Assembly (NCBI GenBank): GCA_945903465.1
Contig: CAMDOF010000003.1
Location: 1-64,000, forward strand
Source: Opitutus sp. GAS368
GTDB lineage: Bacteria; Verrucomicrobiota; Verrucomicrobiia; Opitutales; Opitutaceae
Direction of reading: 5' to 3'
DNA: 64,000 nt
In this document: positions 1-8,822 of the stretch, in pieces
How positions within the stretch are numbered: the stretch's first letter is position 1
How the letters are laid out: each line of letters begins with the position of its first letter
Position numbers and translations under genes: made by a program
The notes under the pieces: generated by a model
The model's input: the letters and a program-made list of their open reading frames with translations, nothing else
Databases searched by the model: none
What the model was told of the DNA's origin: nothing

Positions 1-392
1 GCCGGGCGGAATCTTCCAGATCCCGCGGTAGCAGAGTTAATATATACGGCCATTCCTTCTCGTCGTGCAGCGACGGCGGTGCTTCCATGCCACGAAAACC
101 ATCGCAAAAGGCGAAAAAAGGCAATTCCTTATTTTAACGCCTATGGGGCCTCCACCTACCGCATTGTCGATCCGCGACAGTTCATCCTTTCGGCTTCGTT
201 TGACCTGTAGCGCTCGTCGTGCTCCTGGCATGACGCTCGCCGCGTGAACGCACCCTTCAATCGCCGCGTTGGCACCCGAGGTGGCGCTTTTTTCTTGGCC
301 ATGAAACCAAAGGGCGGGCTGGCTTCCCGGCGGCACTTGGTTAGCAACTGTCCTCTGCGGGGATTCCGTGATTCGTTCGCGGCCCCGCCACG
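1..392. other. No gene seen; upstream region of the first CDS
   Basis: I see no recognisable gene, RNA or repeat here. Short open frames exist on both strands, but they have no domain-like sequence and are expected by chance in high-GC DNA. The stretch around 31-150 is more AT-rich than its surroundings and may hold the promoter of the gene starting at 393. I could not fix convincing -35/-10 boxes. Confidence 0.4.
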
Positions 393-2327
393 ATGAAGCA
401 ATCGAAACATTCCTCTTGGCCCCGCGCGAATTTCGAGACTGCCCCGGCGGCGAGCCGCTGGTCCCCGGGCGCAGTGTTCGCGCTCGTGCTCGCGCTGACG
501 CTCGTCGCCTATTTCCCGGCGCTGACGGGTGACTTCTTGTGGGACGATGCCGGACACATCACGCGGTCGGATCTGCAATCGTGGTCGGGGCTCGCCCGGA
601 TCTGGTTCGAACTCGGCGCCACGCAGCAATATTACCCGCTCCTTCATTCAGCGTTCTGGCTCGAGCATCAGCTCTGGGGCGACATTGCGCTCGGCTATCA
701 CCTGATCAACGTGCTCTGGCACGCGACGGCCGCTTGCCTGCTAGTTGGACTGCTGCGGCGGTTGGTCGTCCCCGGTGCTCTGCTGGCCGGCCTGGTCTTT
801 GCGTTGCATCCCGTGGCCGTTGAATCGGTGGCCTGGATGGCCGAGCAGAAGAACACGCTCTCGACGGTGTTCTATCTCGCTGCGGCCCTCGCCTGGCTGC
901 GCTTCGCGGATGAGCGGCGACCGGCGCGCTACGTGATCGCGACGCTCTGGTTCGTGGCCGCGCTGCTTACAAAGACCGTTACCGCGACGTTGCCGGCCGC
1001 CTTGCTCGTGATCGCGTGGTGGCGCGTCGGCCGCCTTTCGTGGCGCGGCGACGTGGCGCCACTTTTGCCCTGGTTGGCTCTGGGTGCGGCGGCGGGGATC
1101 GGCACGGCTTGGCTGGAAACGGTTCAGATTGGTGCGTCCGGCGGGGACTTCGCCCTCGGTCCGCTCGAGCGCGGTTTGTTGGCTGGCCGTGTCGTCTGGT
1201 TCTACCTCGGTAAACTAGTTTGGCCCGCCGACCTGACGTTCTTCTACCCACGCTGGACGATTGATGCTGGGGTCGTGTGGCAATGGCTCTTCCCCATGGC
1301 GACACTTGGGACAATTGCTGGCGGGGCGTGGCGGAGCCGGCGCGAACGTGGGCCGCTCGCCGCGGCCCTGCTGTACGGTGGCACGCTGGTGCCGGTGCTC
1401 GGTTTCGTGAACGTGTATCCCTTCGTGTTCTCGTATGTGGCGGACCACTTTCAGTATCTGGCGAGCCTCTCCATGATCGCGTTTCTCTCGGCGGCGGTCG
1501 TGCGTGGACATCAACTCCTGCACTGGCCTCGCTGGAGCGGACCGACTGCGGCCGCCGGTCTTCTCGTGCTACTCGGTGGCCTCACATGGCGTCAGAGCGG
1601 AATGTATCGCGATGTATTTTCGCTCTACGAGACCACTCTGGCGCGCAATCCCTCGAGCTGGGTGGCGCGGCTCAATCTTGGGTCGGCTCTGGCCGCGGCC
1701 GGTCGCCCGGCTGATGGTCTGTCGCACTTGCGTCGCGCCCTCGAGTTGAAGCCGGATCATCCGGAGACGCTTAACAGTCTCGCCGACGTCTTAAACCAGA
1801 TCGGACGTTCGAGTGAGGCCCTGCCACTGCTCGACCGGGCACTGCAACTCCAGCCGCGTTTTGCCGCCGCGCACAATACGCGCGGGGCGACCTTAATGGC
1901 ACTGCAACGCGCCGACGACGGCGTGGTCGCGTTCAGACGGGCGGTGGCGCTTAACCCGGCGTTAGTGGCAGCGCGGGTTAACCTCGGCTGGGCGCATGCG
2001 AACGCTGGACGTATCGCCGAAGCGATTGCGGAATTTACCAGAGCTTGTCGCGAGCGACCGGACTTCGCGGATGCCGAGCTTAAATGGGGTCTCACGCTTG
2101 TCATGAACTCGCGCCTGAACGAGGCCTTGCCCCACCTTGAGCGCGCCGTCGCGCTCCAGCCCGAGAACGCGGACCTGCATCACGTTTTGGGCCGCGCGTT
2201 TTTAGGACTTGGGCAGCGGGCAGCAGCGGTGGAGCAATTCGAGGAAACGCTGCGCCTCGCTCCGCATCATCCCGGAGCATTGGCAGGGATCAAACTCAGC
2301 CAGCGCATGAATCCGGTTACTCGGTGA
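393..2327 (+). CDS. GT-C-like multi-pass membrane protein with C-terminal TPR repeats (TMTC-like)
   Basis: The 644-residue product has two parts. Residues 1 to about 410 are strongly hydrophobic with about ten membrane segments. They carry an acidic first-loop motif (GDFLWDDAGHI), the position where GT-C mannosyltransferase-like enzymes keep catalytic aspartates. Residues from about 415 to the end form about six tetratricopeptide repeats with the usual spacing (for example NPSSWVARLNLGSALAAAG). This is the architecture of bacterial TMTC-like proteins, thought to be lipid-linked-sugar glycosyltransferases with TPRs on the outer face. No substrate can be read from the sequence. The ATG at 393 has only a weak ribosome site, but the first membrane segment follows soon after. 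The gene stands alone and converges on the DTW-domain gene. Confidence 0.75.
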   Translation: MKQSKHSSWPRANFETAPAASRWSPGAVFALVLALTLVAYFPALTGDFLWDDAGHITRSDLQSWSGLARIWFELGATQQYYPLLHSAFWLEHQLWGDIALGYHLINVLWHATAACLLVGLLRRLVVPGALLAGLVFALHPVAVESVAWMAEQKNTLSTVFYLAAALAWLRFADERRPARYVIATLWFVAALLTKTVTATLPAALLVIAWWRVGRLSWRGDVAPLLPWLALGAAAGIGTAWLETVQIGASGGDFALGPLERGLLAGRVVWFYLGKLVWPADLTFFYPRWTIDAGVVWQWLFPMATLGTIAGGAWRSRRERGPLAAALLYGGTLVPVLGFVNVYPFVFSYVADHFQYLASLSMIAFLSAAVVRGHQLLHWPRWSGPTAAAGLLVLLGGLTWRQSGMYRDVFSLYETTLARNPSSWVARLNLGSALAAAGRPADGLSHLRRALELKPDHPETLNSLADVLNQIGRSSEALPLLDRALQLQPRFAAAHNTRGATLMALQRADDGVVAFRRAVALNPALVAARVNLGWAHANAGRIAEAIAEFTRACRERPDFADAELKWGLTLVMNSRLNEALPHLERAVALQPENADLHHVLGRAFLGLGQRAAAVEQFEETLRLAPHHPGALAGIKLSQRMNPVTR

Positions 2328-2399
2328 AGGGCTCTGATTCCATCGACCGAAAGTCGGCCTGGTCGCGCCAAGCCCGACTGAGTTGTATCCGTCAAGTTC

Positions 2400-2531
2400 C
2401 GCGAAAGGGGATCGGTGGTGTGATGGCTCGGCGAAATAAAGAGTGATGGGCGGGGTCGAGGAGATGGGGCGGACCGCGCGGAGCACTTCGGCCGTTCGCC
2501 GCCAGTGGGGCGGTCGCGATCCCCTTTCGCG
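2400..2531. repeat. 15-bp perfect inverted repeat between convergent genes
   Basis: Positions 2400-2414 (CGCGAAAGGGGATCG) are the exact reverse complement of 2517-2531, with about 100 bases between the arms. The right arm also sits inside a short hairpin (GGTCGCG at 2512-2518 against CGCGACC at 2528-2534). The element fills most of the gap between the TPR protein and the DTW gene. It could be a transcription-ending or extragenic palindromic element, or the remains of a small non-autonomous mobile element. No target-site duplication was found. Confidence 0.55.
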
Positions 2532-2623
2532 ACCCGAGGGGTGTGCGTAAGGCGGTGAGCACGTTACTGTCAGGAATCGGGCTCTGCGGAAGGGCCACCG
2601 CGCAGGGCTGGAAGCGACTGAGC

Positions 2624-3397
2624 TTAGGTTGCGGACGACGTATCTGGGAGCAGCGTGGCGGGTCGTGGCGGTGTGCTGGCCGCCAAGTTGGCCGGAAAAA
2701 TTCGCCGCCGTTTGGCCGAGGTTCGGGCGGTGATAGGCGGGGACTCGGCTGGCGCGCGGCGGGAGTGATGGCGGCTACCGAGGCGTGCGTTCTCCGCGGT
2801 GCAGCGGAGTTGAAAATCCTGCATGCGTTGGAAAAGCCCGAGCAGTTGCTCCGGTTGTGTGTAGTGATCGAGACCGGAGCGATCGAGCGCGCCGAGCAGT
2901 TCGTGGGTGGCCTCCAGCGTCGAGAGGCAGCCTGTTTCCGGCTGCCGCTTGATGACGAAGCGGCTCGGCGCCGCGTTTGAAAACATGATGCGCGGCAGCT
3001 GTTGCAGAATGAGGCTGGTACGCAACATCGGCCGCACGAGCCGCCAGGTGGCGTCGAGCAAGAATACCACGAGCCGCCGGCCCGCAAAGTCGGCCGCTGG
3101 CAGTTCGCCTTTGGATAGATCGCGCGCGTCCCGGGTCGGATAAAGCAGGACGGGAAAATTTTTCGGATCGTTGATCAATGCCCCCACCGCCTCGTGTTTG
3201 TCGAAGCTGATGCCGACGTGCAGTTCGCTGTCGCTCAGGCAAAGGTGGGTGAGCCGGCCGGTATTCGCCTTCACCCGCTTGAATTCATACGGGTGCATGA
3301 GAAACACGAACTTCGTACGGGTCGGCATCGGCGTGATCGAGCCGCACCAGCAATGGCGGGCTGGCCAGAAACAACGGTAACACATCTCGCGGCTCAT
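2624..3397 (-). CDS. DTW domain protein, probable tRNA-uridine aminocarboxypropyltransferase
   Basis: The 257-residue product begins with a Cys-rich motif (MCYRCFWPARHCWC) and has the family's signature DxTW motif as DATW in LLDATWRLVRPM. Both mark the TapT/DTWD family, which transfers a 3-amino-3-carboxypropyl group from SAM to uridine in tRNA (acp3U). The ATG at 3397 was chosen because the Cys motif follows directly; an upstream in-frame start at 3529 would add 44 residues without domain character. The last 50 or so residues are basic and low-complexity (RRAPAESPPITARTSAKRRR) and go beyond the conserved domain. The tRNA substrate cannot be told from sequence. tRNA-Phe lies about 500 bases upstream on the same strand, which is probably coincidence. 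Confidence 0.85.
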   Translation of the reverse strand: MSREMCYRCFWPARHCWCGSITPMPTRTKFVFLMHPYEFKRVKANTGRLTHLCLSDSELHVGISFDKHEAVGALINDPKNFPVLLYPTRDARDLSKGELPAADFAGRRLVVFLLDATWRLVRPMLRTSLILQQLPRIMFSNAAPSRFVIKRQPETGCLSTLEATHELLGALDRSGLDHYTQPEQLLGLFQRMQDFQLRCTAENARLGSRHHSRRAPAESPPITARTSAKRRRIFPANLAASTPPRPATLLPDTSSAT

Positions 3398-3840
3398 CGT
3401 CCTCTCACGATTGCGTTCGCTCCCTCTCGTGACCAGCGGCAAAATGCGGCGGGCGGGAAAATGCGGTGGGCGGTTTGGGCCGGTGATCTGCTCCGGTCTC
3501 GCCAACGCGACGAGGGCGGGTTGCCCCATGCGCTATCGACGCGACCCGCTCGGTGGACCTACCCAAACCGGTTGCGTGGGATCGCACCTGACTTGGTTGG
3601 TTATCCGGTCGTGCCGGCTTGGGCCCGAACAGGATTCCGGCGAAGCTAGCTCCGGCGGAACCACGGTCTTCGGCGCTGCGCGGCCTGCCGTTGAATGGAA
3701 TCTTGCTGAAATCTCCCGCCGCGAAGCCATCGTAGCGAAACGTGCTGGCATCGGCGATGCCCTTGCGCGTCGAGCGTGCCGGTAACGATCGAGTCGCTGA
3801 CGCCGGTCAGCGAACGGGTCGCGGACTAAAAACCGCCAAG
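3398..3840. other. No gene seen between the DTW gene and the tRNA-Phe terminator
   Basis: Open frames on both strands in this roughly 440-base gap lack recognisable domains. One minus-strand frame runs straight through the tRNA-Phe gene, so it is not a real gene. The gap probably holds the promoter of the DTW gene near 3400-3450, but no clear boxes could be assigned. Confidence 0.4.
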
Positions 3841-3888
3841 CCAGAGACAAAAATGGCGCCAGAGCAACTGATTGCCCTGACGCCATTT
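3841..3888 (-). terminator. Strong intrinsic terminator of tRNA-Phe
   Basis: On the minus strand, a 17-bp stem (3888-3872 paired with 3867-3851) closes a 4-nt loop. All positions pair; two are G-U wobbles. It is followed by TTTTTGTCTC. It begins 4 bases after the encoded CCA end of the tRNA. Confidence 0.9.
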
Positions 3889-3892
3889 GAAA

Positions 3893-3968
<76 letters not shown>

Positions 3969-4440
3969 GCTATCGGAATGCGGAATAAACGGGTGCGAGG
4001 CAGACGCGTCAACGGGAAATTCCGAGCAATTCAGAAACCTCACGTTCCGGGGGACCAGCAACGCGTAGGGGCCGCTGCGCTCCGTGCGATGGGTCCGGTC
4101 ACCGAGCGTGGCCCTTGCTCGGAGGAGGGGTCGATCGGCGGAGGTGGGCCCGCGAGCGCCGGTGGCTTGGTCCCGGGTGGACGGTGTGCTGGGAGGGTGG
4201 GGTTTGGCGGCGGTCGGATTTTTGCACGGACCGGCTCAGAGGGTGGAACGTGGGCTCCGCGCGCTTTTTGCTATCGGCACAAAACTAACCGAATGCCGAG
4301 CGCATGATCGATCCTTTCGTGCACCAAGTTCCCGTGCAAAAATTCGCCGTGGGGTTTGGCGGCGGTCGGTGGTAAATAGGGTGACAGGCGTCTCACCCGA
4401 GGATTGCGTTCAAAGGCCGGGCGTTTTTTCTGGAGGCGGA
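3969..4440. other. No gene seen; upstream region of the transporter fusion
   Basis: The 470-base gap between tRNA-Phe and the transporter contains an open extension of the transporter frame back to 4084. That extension is Arg/Gly-rich, lacks domain features and has no good start signal, so I treat it as non-coding. A ribosome-binding site (GGAGG, 4432-4436) lies at the end. The promoters of tRNA-Phe (leftward) and of the transporter (rightward) should both be here, but I could not place them confidently. Confidence 0.4.
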
Positions 4441-7400
4441 TTGTATGAAAAAGTGAAGAAAATCCTTGGCGTAACTTTGCTCGGTCTTGGTGCGGCCGCT
4501 TCGGTTTTTTTTGCGCTGCTGTATGGATGTGGGCTGCTTTTTCGTCCGGACGTAGTCACGCCGCCGCCCTTGCCGCCGGCGGATCAATTGGCGGCGGTGC
4601 AGCGGTCCCGCGAACAGGCGGGTCGATTAGATCGGGAGCGGCCGCCCGTAATTACCCGCGCGGTCGATTATGCGGATTTGTCGGCTGGGTGGCATCCGCG
4701 CGGCGAGGCTCCGGTGCTCGCGGAGCTGGTGCGGGAGGGCCGGCTCCCGCCGGTGGCGCAACGCGTCGGTGATGAGCCCGTGGTGATGGAGGGCGTCGAT
4801 GGGGTGGGGCGTTATGGCGGTACCTGGCAGCGCTTCGCCAATTCCTATGAGGACTTCAAAACGATTTATTGGCGACTCTCCGGCTCCAATCTCGTACGCT
4901 GGTCCCCGCAAGGCTACCCTCTCGTGCCTCATGTGGCCAAATCTTGGGAGGTATCGCCCGATTATCGAGTTTACACCTTTGAGTTAAGACGAGGCATGCG
5001 TTGGTCCGACGGTCATCCCGTTTCGAGCGATGACCTCATTTATTGGTACGAGCACGAGATAAAATACTTTAATGTGCGGCCGAAATTGTTGAGGGCGGGA
5101 GCGACGCAAGGGCGGGTGTCGAAGCTCGACGAGTGGCGGGTGCGGTTTGAATTTGCACAGCCGAACCCGTTGTTTTTGGAGAGGCTCGCCTCGACCGGCA
5201 TGAATTCCGAAGATTATTCCGAGCACATTCTGCCGGCCCATTATTTACGGTCCTTTCATCCGGCGCTGGGGGACCACGCAACGGCGCAACGGCTGATGGG
5301 GTCGTTGGGGGTGGCGAGTCCTCTGGCGGTTTATCGTCGGATGCGGCATTATTTAAATGTCGAGCACCCGCGCCTCTGGCCGTGGGTGCTCCAGGCGGCG
5401 GCAGTGCCGAGCCCGCTCGTCCTCGTGCGCAACCCCTATTACTGGGCGGTCGATACTCAGGGAAATCAGCTCCCGTACCTCGATCGAGTCGTCTTGGCGA
5501 TTCGCACCAACCAGGCGATCGGGGTCGCCGCGGCCAATGGTGAAATCTCGATGCAGGCGCGCCATATTCGCTACGACGATCATATCATGCTGCAAGGCGA
5601 AGCCGCCCGGCGCGGCTACGAAGTCTACCATTGGAAACCCAGCACTCAGTCGGTCTTCACGGTGTTTCCTAATTTGAATCGCCGGGTCGAGCCAAGCCGG
5701 CCCGAAACGCGTTGGAAGTCTGAGCTCCTTAATCAAGCGCGGTTTCGGCAGGCGCTTTCCCTTGCGATCAATCGCTGGGATATTATCCATGCGCAATTTA
5801 ACGGGCAAGGGGCGCCCGCCCAGATCGCGCCCCCGCCGGATTCCCCTTACCATAACGCCCGGCTCTGGCTCGCGTTTACAGAGTTTGATCCGGTCCGCGC
5901 CAATCGCCTGTTGGATGAACTCGGGCTGACGCGAAGAGACGCCGAAGGGTTTCGCACGTTTGCCGACGGGAGCCGGATGGCGTTTACTTTAAACGCAACG
6001 GATTACACGACGGAAGCGCCGGGTCAATTTGTGATCGACGACTGGGCGAGGGTCGGCGTGCGGGCGATATTTCGGTCGCGGGCGCGTCGACTTTTTGAGC
6101 AGGAGAAACTTGCGTACGAGCACGACTTCACCGTTTGGACGGGCGAGAGTGAGTTCTACCCGTTGGTCGAGCCCCGAAACTTTGTACCCACGTATTTTGA
6201 GTCGTTTTTTGCCCCCGGCTTTGGCTGGTGGTATCAGTCGGGCGGTCTCTATGGTGACCCAGCGTCGCGACGACCGAATGCCATCGAGCCTCCGCGAGGG
6301 CATCCGTTGCGTCGCGCGATGGAACTGCTCGACGAAACGTGTTTGCTGACGGATGAGACGGCGCGAATTGCTCACTTCAACCAGATCCAGGAAATCGCGG
6401 CCGATAATGTTTGGACCATCAGCATCGCGACCCCGCCCCCGCAGTTGGTGGTGGTCAAAAACGGCTTCAAAAATGTGCCGCGTACGGCCCTTTTTGGTGC
6501 GAATTTCCAGTCGCCGGCCAACGCGGGCCTGGAGACTTATTTTTGGGAAGAGGCGGCGCGGGACCACCGCGGCGACGCCCAGACCAAGGCGGCGATTTTG
6601 AGCAACGTCGCATCGCGGCGAGCGGAGCGACTTTCCGCCGAACGTCCACCGGTGGACCCCGCCCCGGCGATTTGGGGGAGGCTCTGGCTGGCTGGCATGG
6701 GCATTACGCTCAGTCTGCTTTTGCGGAGGCATCCTTTAATTCTGCGAAGGATCCTTTTGCTGGTTCCAACCATGTTGATGGTTTCGGTCGTTGTCTTTAC
6801 AGTCGTGCAATTGCCGCCGGGCGATTTTGTGGAGATGCGCATCGCGCGCCTTGAACTGGAGGGAACGCTGGCAACGGACGAGCTGGCGGCGGAATTGCGG
6901 AAGAATTTCCGGCTCGATGAGCCCCTGACGCAACGATACGCGCGCTGGCTGGGGTTTGTCTGGTTCACGACTTTCCAGCCGGAGGATACGGGTTTGCTCC
7001 AAGGGAATCTCGGTCTTTCCATGGAGCATGAGAAACCGGCGGGAGAAGTGCTGGGTGATCGAATTTTTCTGACGGTGCTGGTATGTTTCCTCGCGGTGAT
7101 TTTAGCGTGGGCTTTGGCCCTGCCGGCGGGAATCTATTCAGCGGTGCGGCCGTATTCGCCCGGCGACTACGGACTGACGTTCGTAGTTTTTTTGGGAGTT
7201 TCCGTGCCGCCCTTTCTGTTTGCGTTGGTGATGATGTACCTTGTCAGGCGATGGTTCGGTTTTGATGCGACGGGTTTGTTTTCAGCGGAATTTGCGACCG
7301 TACCGGGATGGACGTGGGCGAAGGTGATTGATCTCATGAAACACGCGTGGCTGCCCGTCTTGGTTTTGGCTTTCGGCCTGGCCGCGGGCCTCGTGAGGGT

Positions 7401-7761
7401 CATGCGGGCGAATCTCCTCGATGAGTTAAAAAAACCGTATGTGACCGCGGCGCGAGCCAGGGGCGTGCGACCGTTGCGCTTGCTGCTGAAATATCCCGTG
7501 CGTTTGGCTTTGAACCCATTTGTTTCGAGCATCGGCGGTTTTTTCCCTCATTTGGTTTCCGGCGGTTCGGTGGTCGCGATCGTCCTCAGCCTGCCGATGG
7601 TGGGGCCGACTTTATGGGATGCTTTGATTGCCGAAGACGTGTACCTGGCGGCATCGCTGCTAATGGTGCTCAGCTTGCTGGGGGCACTCGGCGCGCTCGT
7701 CAGCGATCTTTGGCTGCTTCGGCTTGATCCACGCATCCGGATCGATAGCGGTCGCCGATGA
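4441..7761 (+). CDS. Oligopeptide-type solute-binding protein fused to a DppB-like ABC permease
   Basis: This 1106-residue protein joins two transporter parts. Residues 1-35 form an N-terminal membrane anchor. Residues of about 60-720 are a family-5 extracellular solute-binding domain (GGTWQRF, then LVPHVAKSWEVSPDYRVYTF and the WSDGHPV motif). An extra hydrophobic segment near 741-760 leads into RRHPLILRR and a six-helix DppB-type permease of about 345 residues. This has the EAA-loop motif VTAARARGVRPLRLLLKYPV, which contacts the ATPase. Together they would import peptides or similar solutes. The TTG at 4441 was chosen because GGAGG lies at 4432-4436; GTG at 4453 is an alternative. No DppC-like permease or ATPase follows; the next gene is sodA, so partners must be encoded elsewhere. 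Confidence 0.85.
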   Translation: MYEKVKKILGVTLLGLGAAASVFFALLYGCGLLFRPDVVTPPPLPPADQLAAVQRSREQAGRLDRERPPVITRAVDYADLSAGWHPRGEAPVLAELVREGRLPPVAQRVGDEPVVMEGVDGVGRYGGTWQRFANSYEDFKTIYWRLSGSNLVRWSPQGYPLVPHVAKSWEVSPDYRVYTFELRRGMRWSDGHPVSSDDLIYWYEHEIKYFNVRPKLLRAGATQGRVSKLDEWRVRFEFAQPNPLFLERLASTGMNSEDYSEHILPAHYLRSFHPALGDHATAQRLMGSLGVASPLAVYRRMRHYLNVEHPRLWPWVLQAAAVPSPLVLVRNPYYWAVDTQGNQLPYLDRVVLAIRTNQAIGVAAANGEISMQARHIRYDDHIMLQGEAARRGYEVYHWKPSTQSVFTVFPNLNRRVEPSRPETRWKSELLNQARFRQALSLAINRWDIIHAQFNGQGAPAQIAPPPDSPYHNARLWLAFTEFDPVRANRLLDELGLTRRDAEGFRTFADGSRMAFTLNATDYTTEAPGQFVIDDWARVGVRAIFRSRARRLFEQEKLAYEHDFTVWTGESEFYPLVEPRNFVPTYFESFFAPGFGWWYQSGGLYGDPASRRPNAIEPPRGHPLRRAMELLDETCLLTDETARIAHFNQIQEIAADNVWTISIATPPPQLVVVKNGFKNVPRTALFGANFQSPANAGLETYFWEEAARDHRGDAQTKAAILSNVASRRAERLSAERPPVDPAPAIWGRLWLAGMGITLSLLLRRHPLILRRILLLVPTMLMVSVVVFTVVQLPPGDFVEMRIARLELEGTLATDELAAELRKNFRLDEPLTQRYARWLGFVWFTTFQPEDTGLLQGNLGLSMEHEKPAGEVLGDRIFLTVLVCFLAVILAWALALPAGIYSAVRPYSPGDYGLTFVVFLGVSVPPFLFALVMMYLVRRWFGFDATGLFSAEFATVPGWTWAKVIDLMKHAWLPVLVLAFGLAAGLVRVMRANLLDELKKPYVTAARARGVRPLRLLLKYPVRLALNPFVSSIGGFFPHLVSGGSVVAIVLSLPMVGPTLWDALIAEDVYLAASLLMVLSLLGALGALVSDLWLLRLDPRIRIDSGRR

Positions 7762-7822
7762 ATTGAGGAATCGTTGCGAACCTCCGCTTGCTTGTGACCA
7801 ACGGAGGCATCACCCTTTGGCG

Positions 7823-8581
7823 ATGAATTCTCCCGCCCAGCGATCGCGTCGTGATATTTTGAAATCGTTCGGCGCAGGGGCTGCGCTGCTGGGGGTCAGC
7901 TCCGTGCTTGGCCAGACTAAGAACGGACCGGCATCCCCGCCGAAACTGCCGGTGCGCAGCGATGCGGCGACCGCGCCCTTCACTTTGCCCAAGCTGGGTT
8001 ATGCTTACGATTCGCTCGAACCGCATTTTGACGCGAGGACGATGGAGATTCACCATTCCAAGCATCACCAAGCTTACATCGCACAAGCGAACAGCCTCAT
8101 CGCCGCCCAGCCTGCGCTCCAAAAAATGTCTGCGGAGGAAATATTAAGGAAGATCGGGGAAGCGCCGGAGGCGGTCCGGGCCGGGCTCCGCAATCACGTC
8201 GGCGGGCACGTTAATCATGCGCTCTTTTGGGAACAGCTGGGCGTGAGCGGCGGCGGCGTTCCGCGCGGGCGACTCGGCGTTACGATGGAAAAAACCTTCG
8301 GCTCTTTCGATGCTTTCCAGATGCAATTTAATGACGCAGCGATGAAGCGATTTGGCAGCGGCTGGGCCTGGCTGTCTTTTAAGTCGGGCCGATTGGAAAT
8401 TTCCTCCACTGCTAATCAAGATTCGCCCCTGAGTGACGGGGCGACCCCGCTGCTCGGGCTTGATGTGTGGGAGCACGCGTACTACCTGAAATACCAAAAC
8501 CGCCGGGCAGACTATCTCGGGGCTTTTTGGAAAGTTGTGCAGTGGGAGCGAGTCGACGCACGCTTCGCTTCGGTCAGTTAA
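7823..8581 (+). CDS. sodA: Superoxide dismutase, Mn type, with twin-arginine signal
   Basis: The 252-residue product disproportionates superoxide to oxygen and hydrogen peroxide. Residues 1-30 hold a twin-arginine export signal (SRRDILK at 8-14, then a hydrophobic Ala/Gly/Leu stretch), implying export of the folded, metal-loaded enzyme. The mature part has the metal-ligand regions of Fe/Mn SODs: the HHSKHH stretch, GGHVNHALFW, and GLDVWEHAYY with the Asp and last His ligands. GHVNHALFW and NQDSPL resemble Mn rather than Fe enzymes. The ATG at 7823 was picked because it puts the RR motif at the N-terminus. It starts 61 bases after the transporter fusion and could share its transcript. It converges on the flavoprotein gene. 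Confidence 0.9.
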   Translation: MNSPAQRSRRDILKSFGAGAALLGVSSVLGQTKNGPASPPKLPVRSDAATAPFTLPKLGYAYDSLEPHFDARTMEIHHSKHHQAYIAQANSLIAAQPALQKMSAEEILRKIGEAPEAVRAGLRNHVGGHVNHALFWEQLGVSGGGVPRGRLGVTMEKTFGSFDAFQMQFNDAAMKRFGSGWAWLSFKSGRLEISSTANQDSPLSDGATPLLGLDVWEHAYYLKYQNRRADYLGAFWKVVQWERVDARFASVS

Positions 8582-8798
8582 AAGCTTGGCCCCGCGCCGG
8601 CGCTTAGGCCGTGACGGCGTCCGCGTACCGCGGGGGGGGGCGGGTTGAGCGCGTGGTTCGAACCGAGCGGCGCGGCGGGCACGAGGGCCCGGCGCAGGTG
8701 CGGTGAAAGGGCGGCGCGGCGTGGGGCGATTGCCCGCGCGGCGGGTGTCGGCCGGGGGAACGTTTCTGCAATCGGGCCGTTGGCGGGGTGGGTACCGG

Positions 8799-8816
8799 GC
8801 CCCGGCGCGCCGGGGC
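8799..8816. repeat. 18-bp perfect palindrome between convergent genes
   Basis: GCCCCGGCGCGCCGGGGC is a perfect self-complementary sequence located 7 bases past the stop of the minus-strand flavoprotein gene, in the gap facing sodA. It could act as a transcription-ending structure for either gene, but no T-run follows on either side, so it is not a standard intrinsic terminator. The rest of the gap (8582-8798) is very G-rich and shows no gene. Confidence 0.5.
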
Positions 8817-8822
8817 GGAATC

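Noticed and set aside
4084-4440. Longer N-terminus for the transporter fusion starting at 4084
   Set aside because: The extra 119 residues are Arg/Gly-rich without family similarity; a good GGAGG sits just before the TTG at 4441 and the membrane anchor follows.
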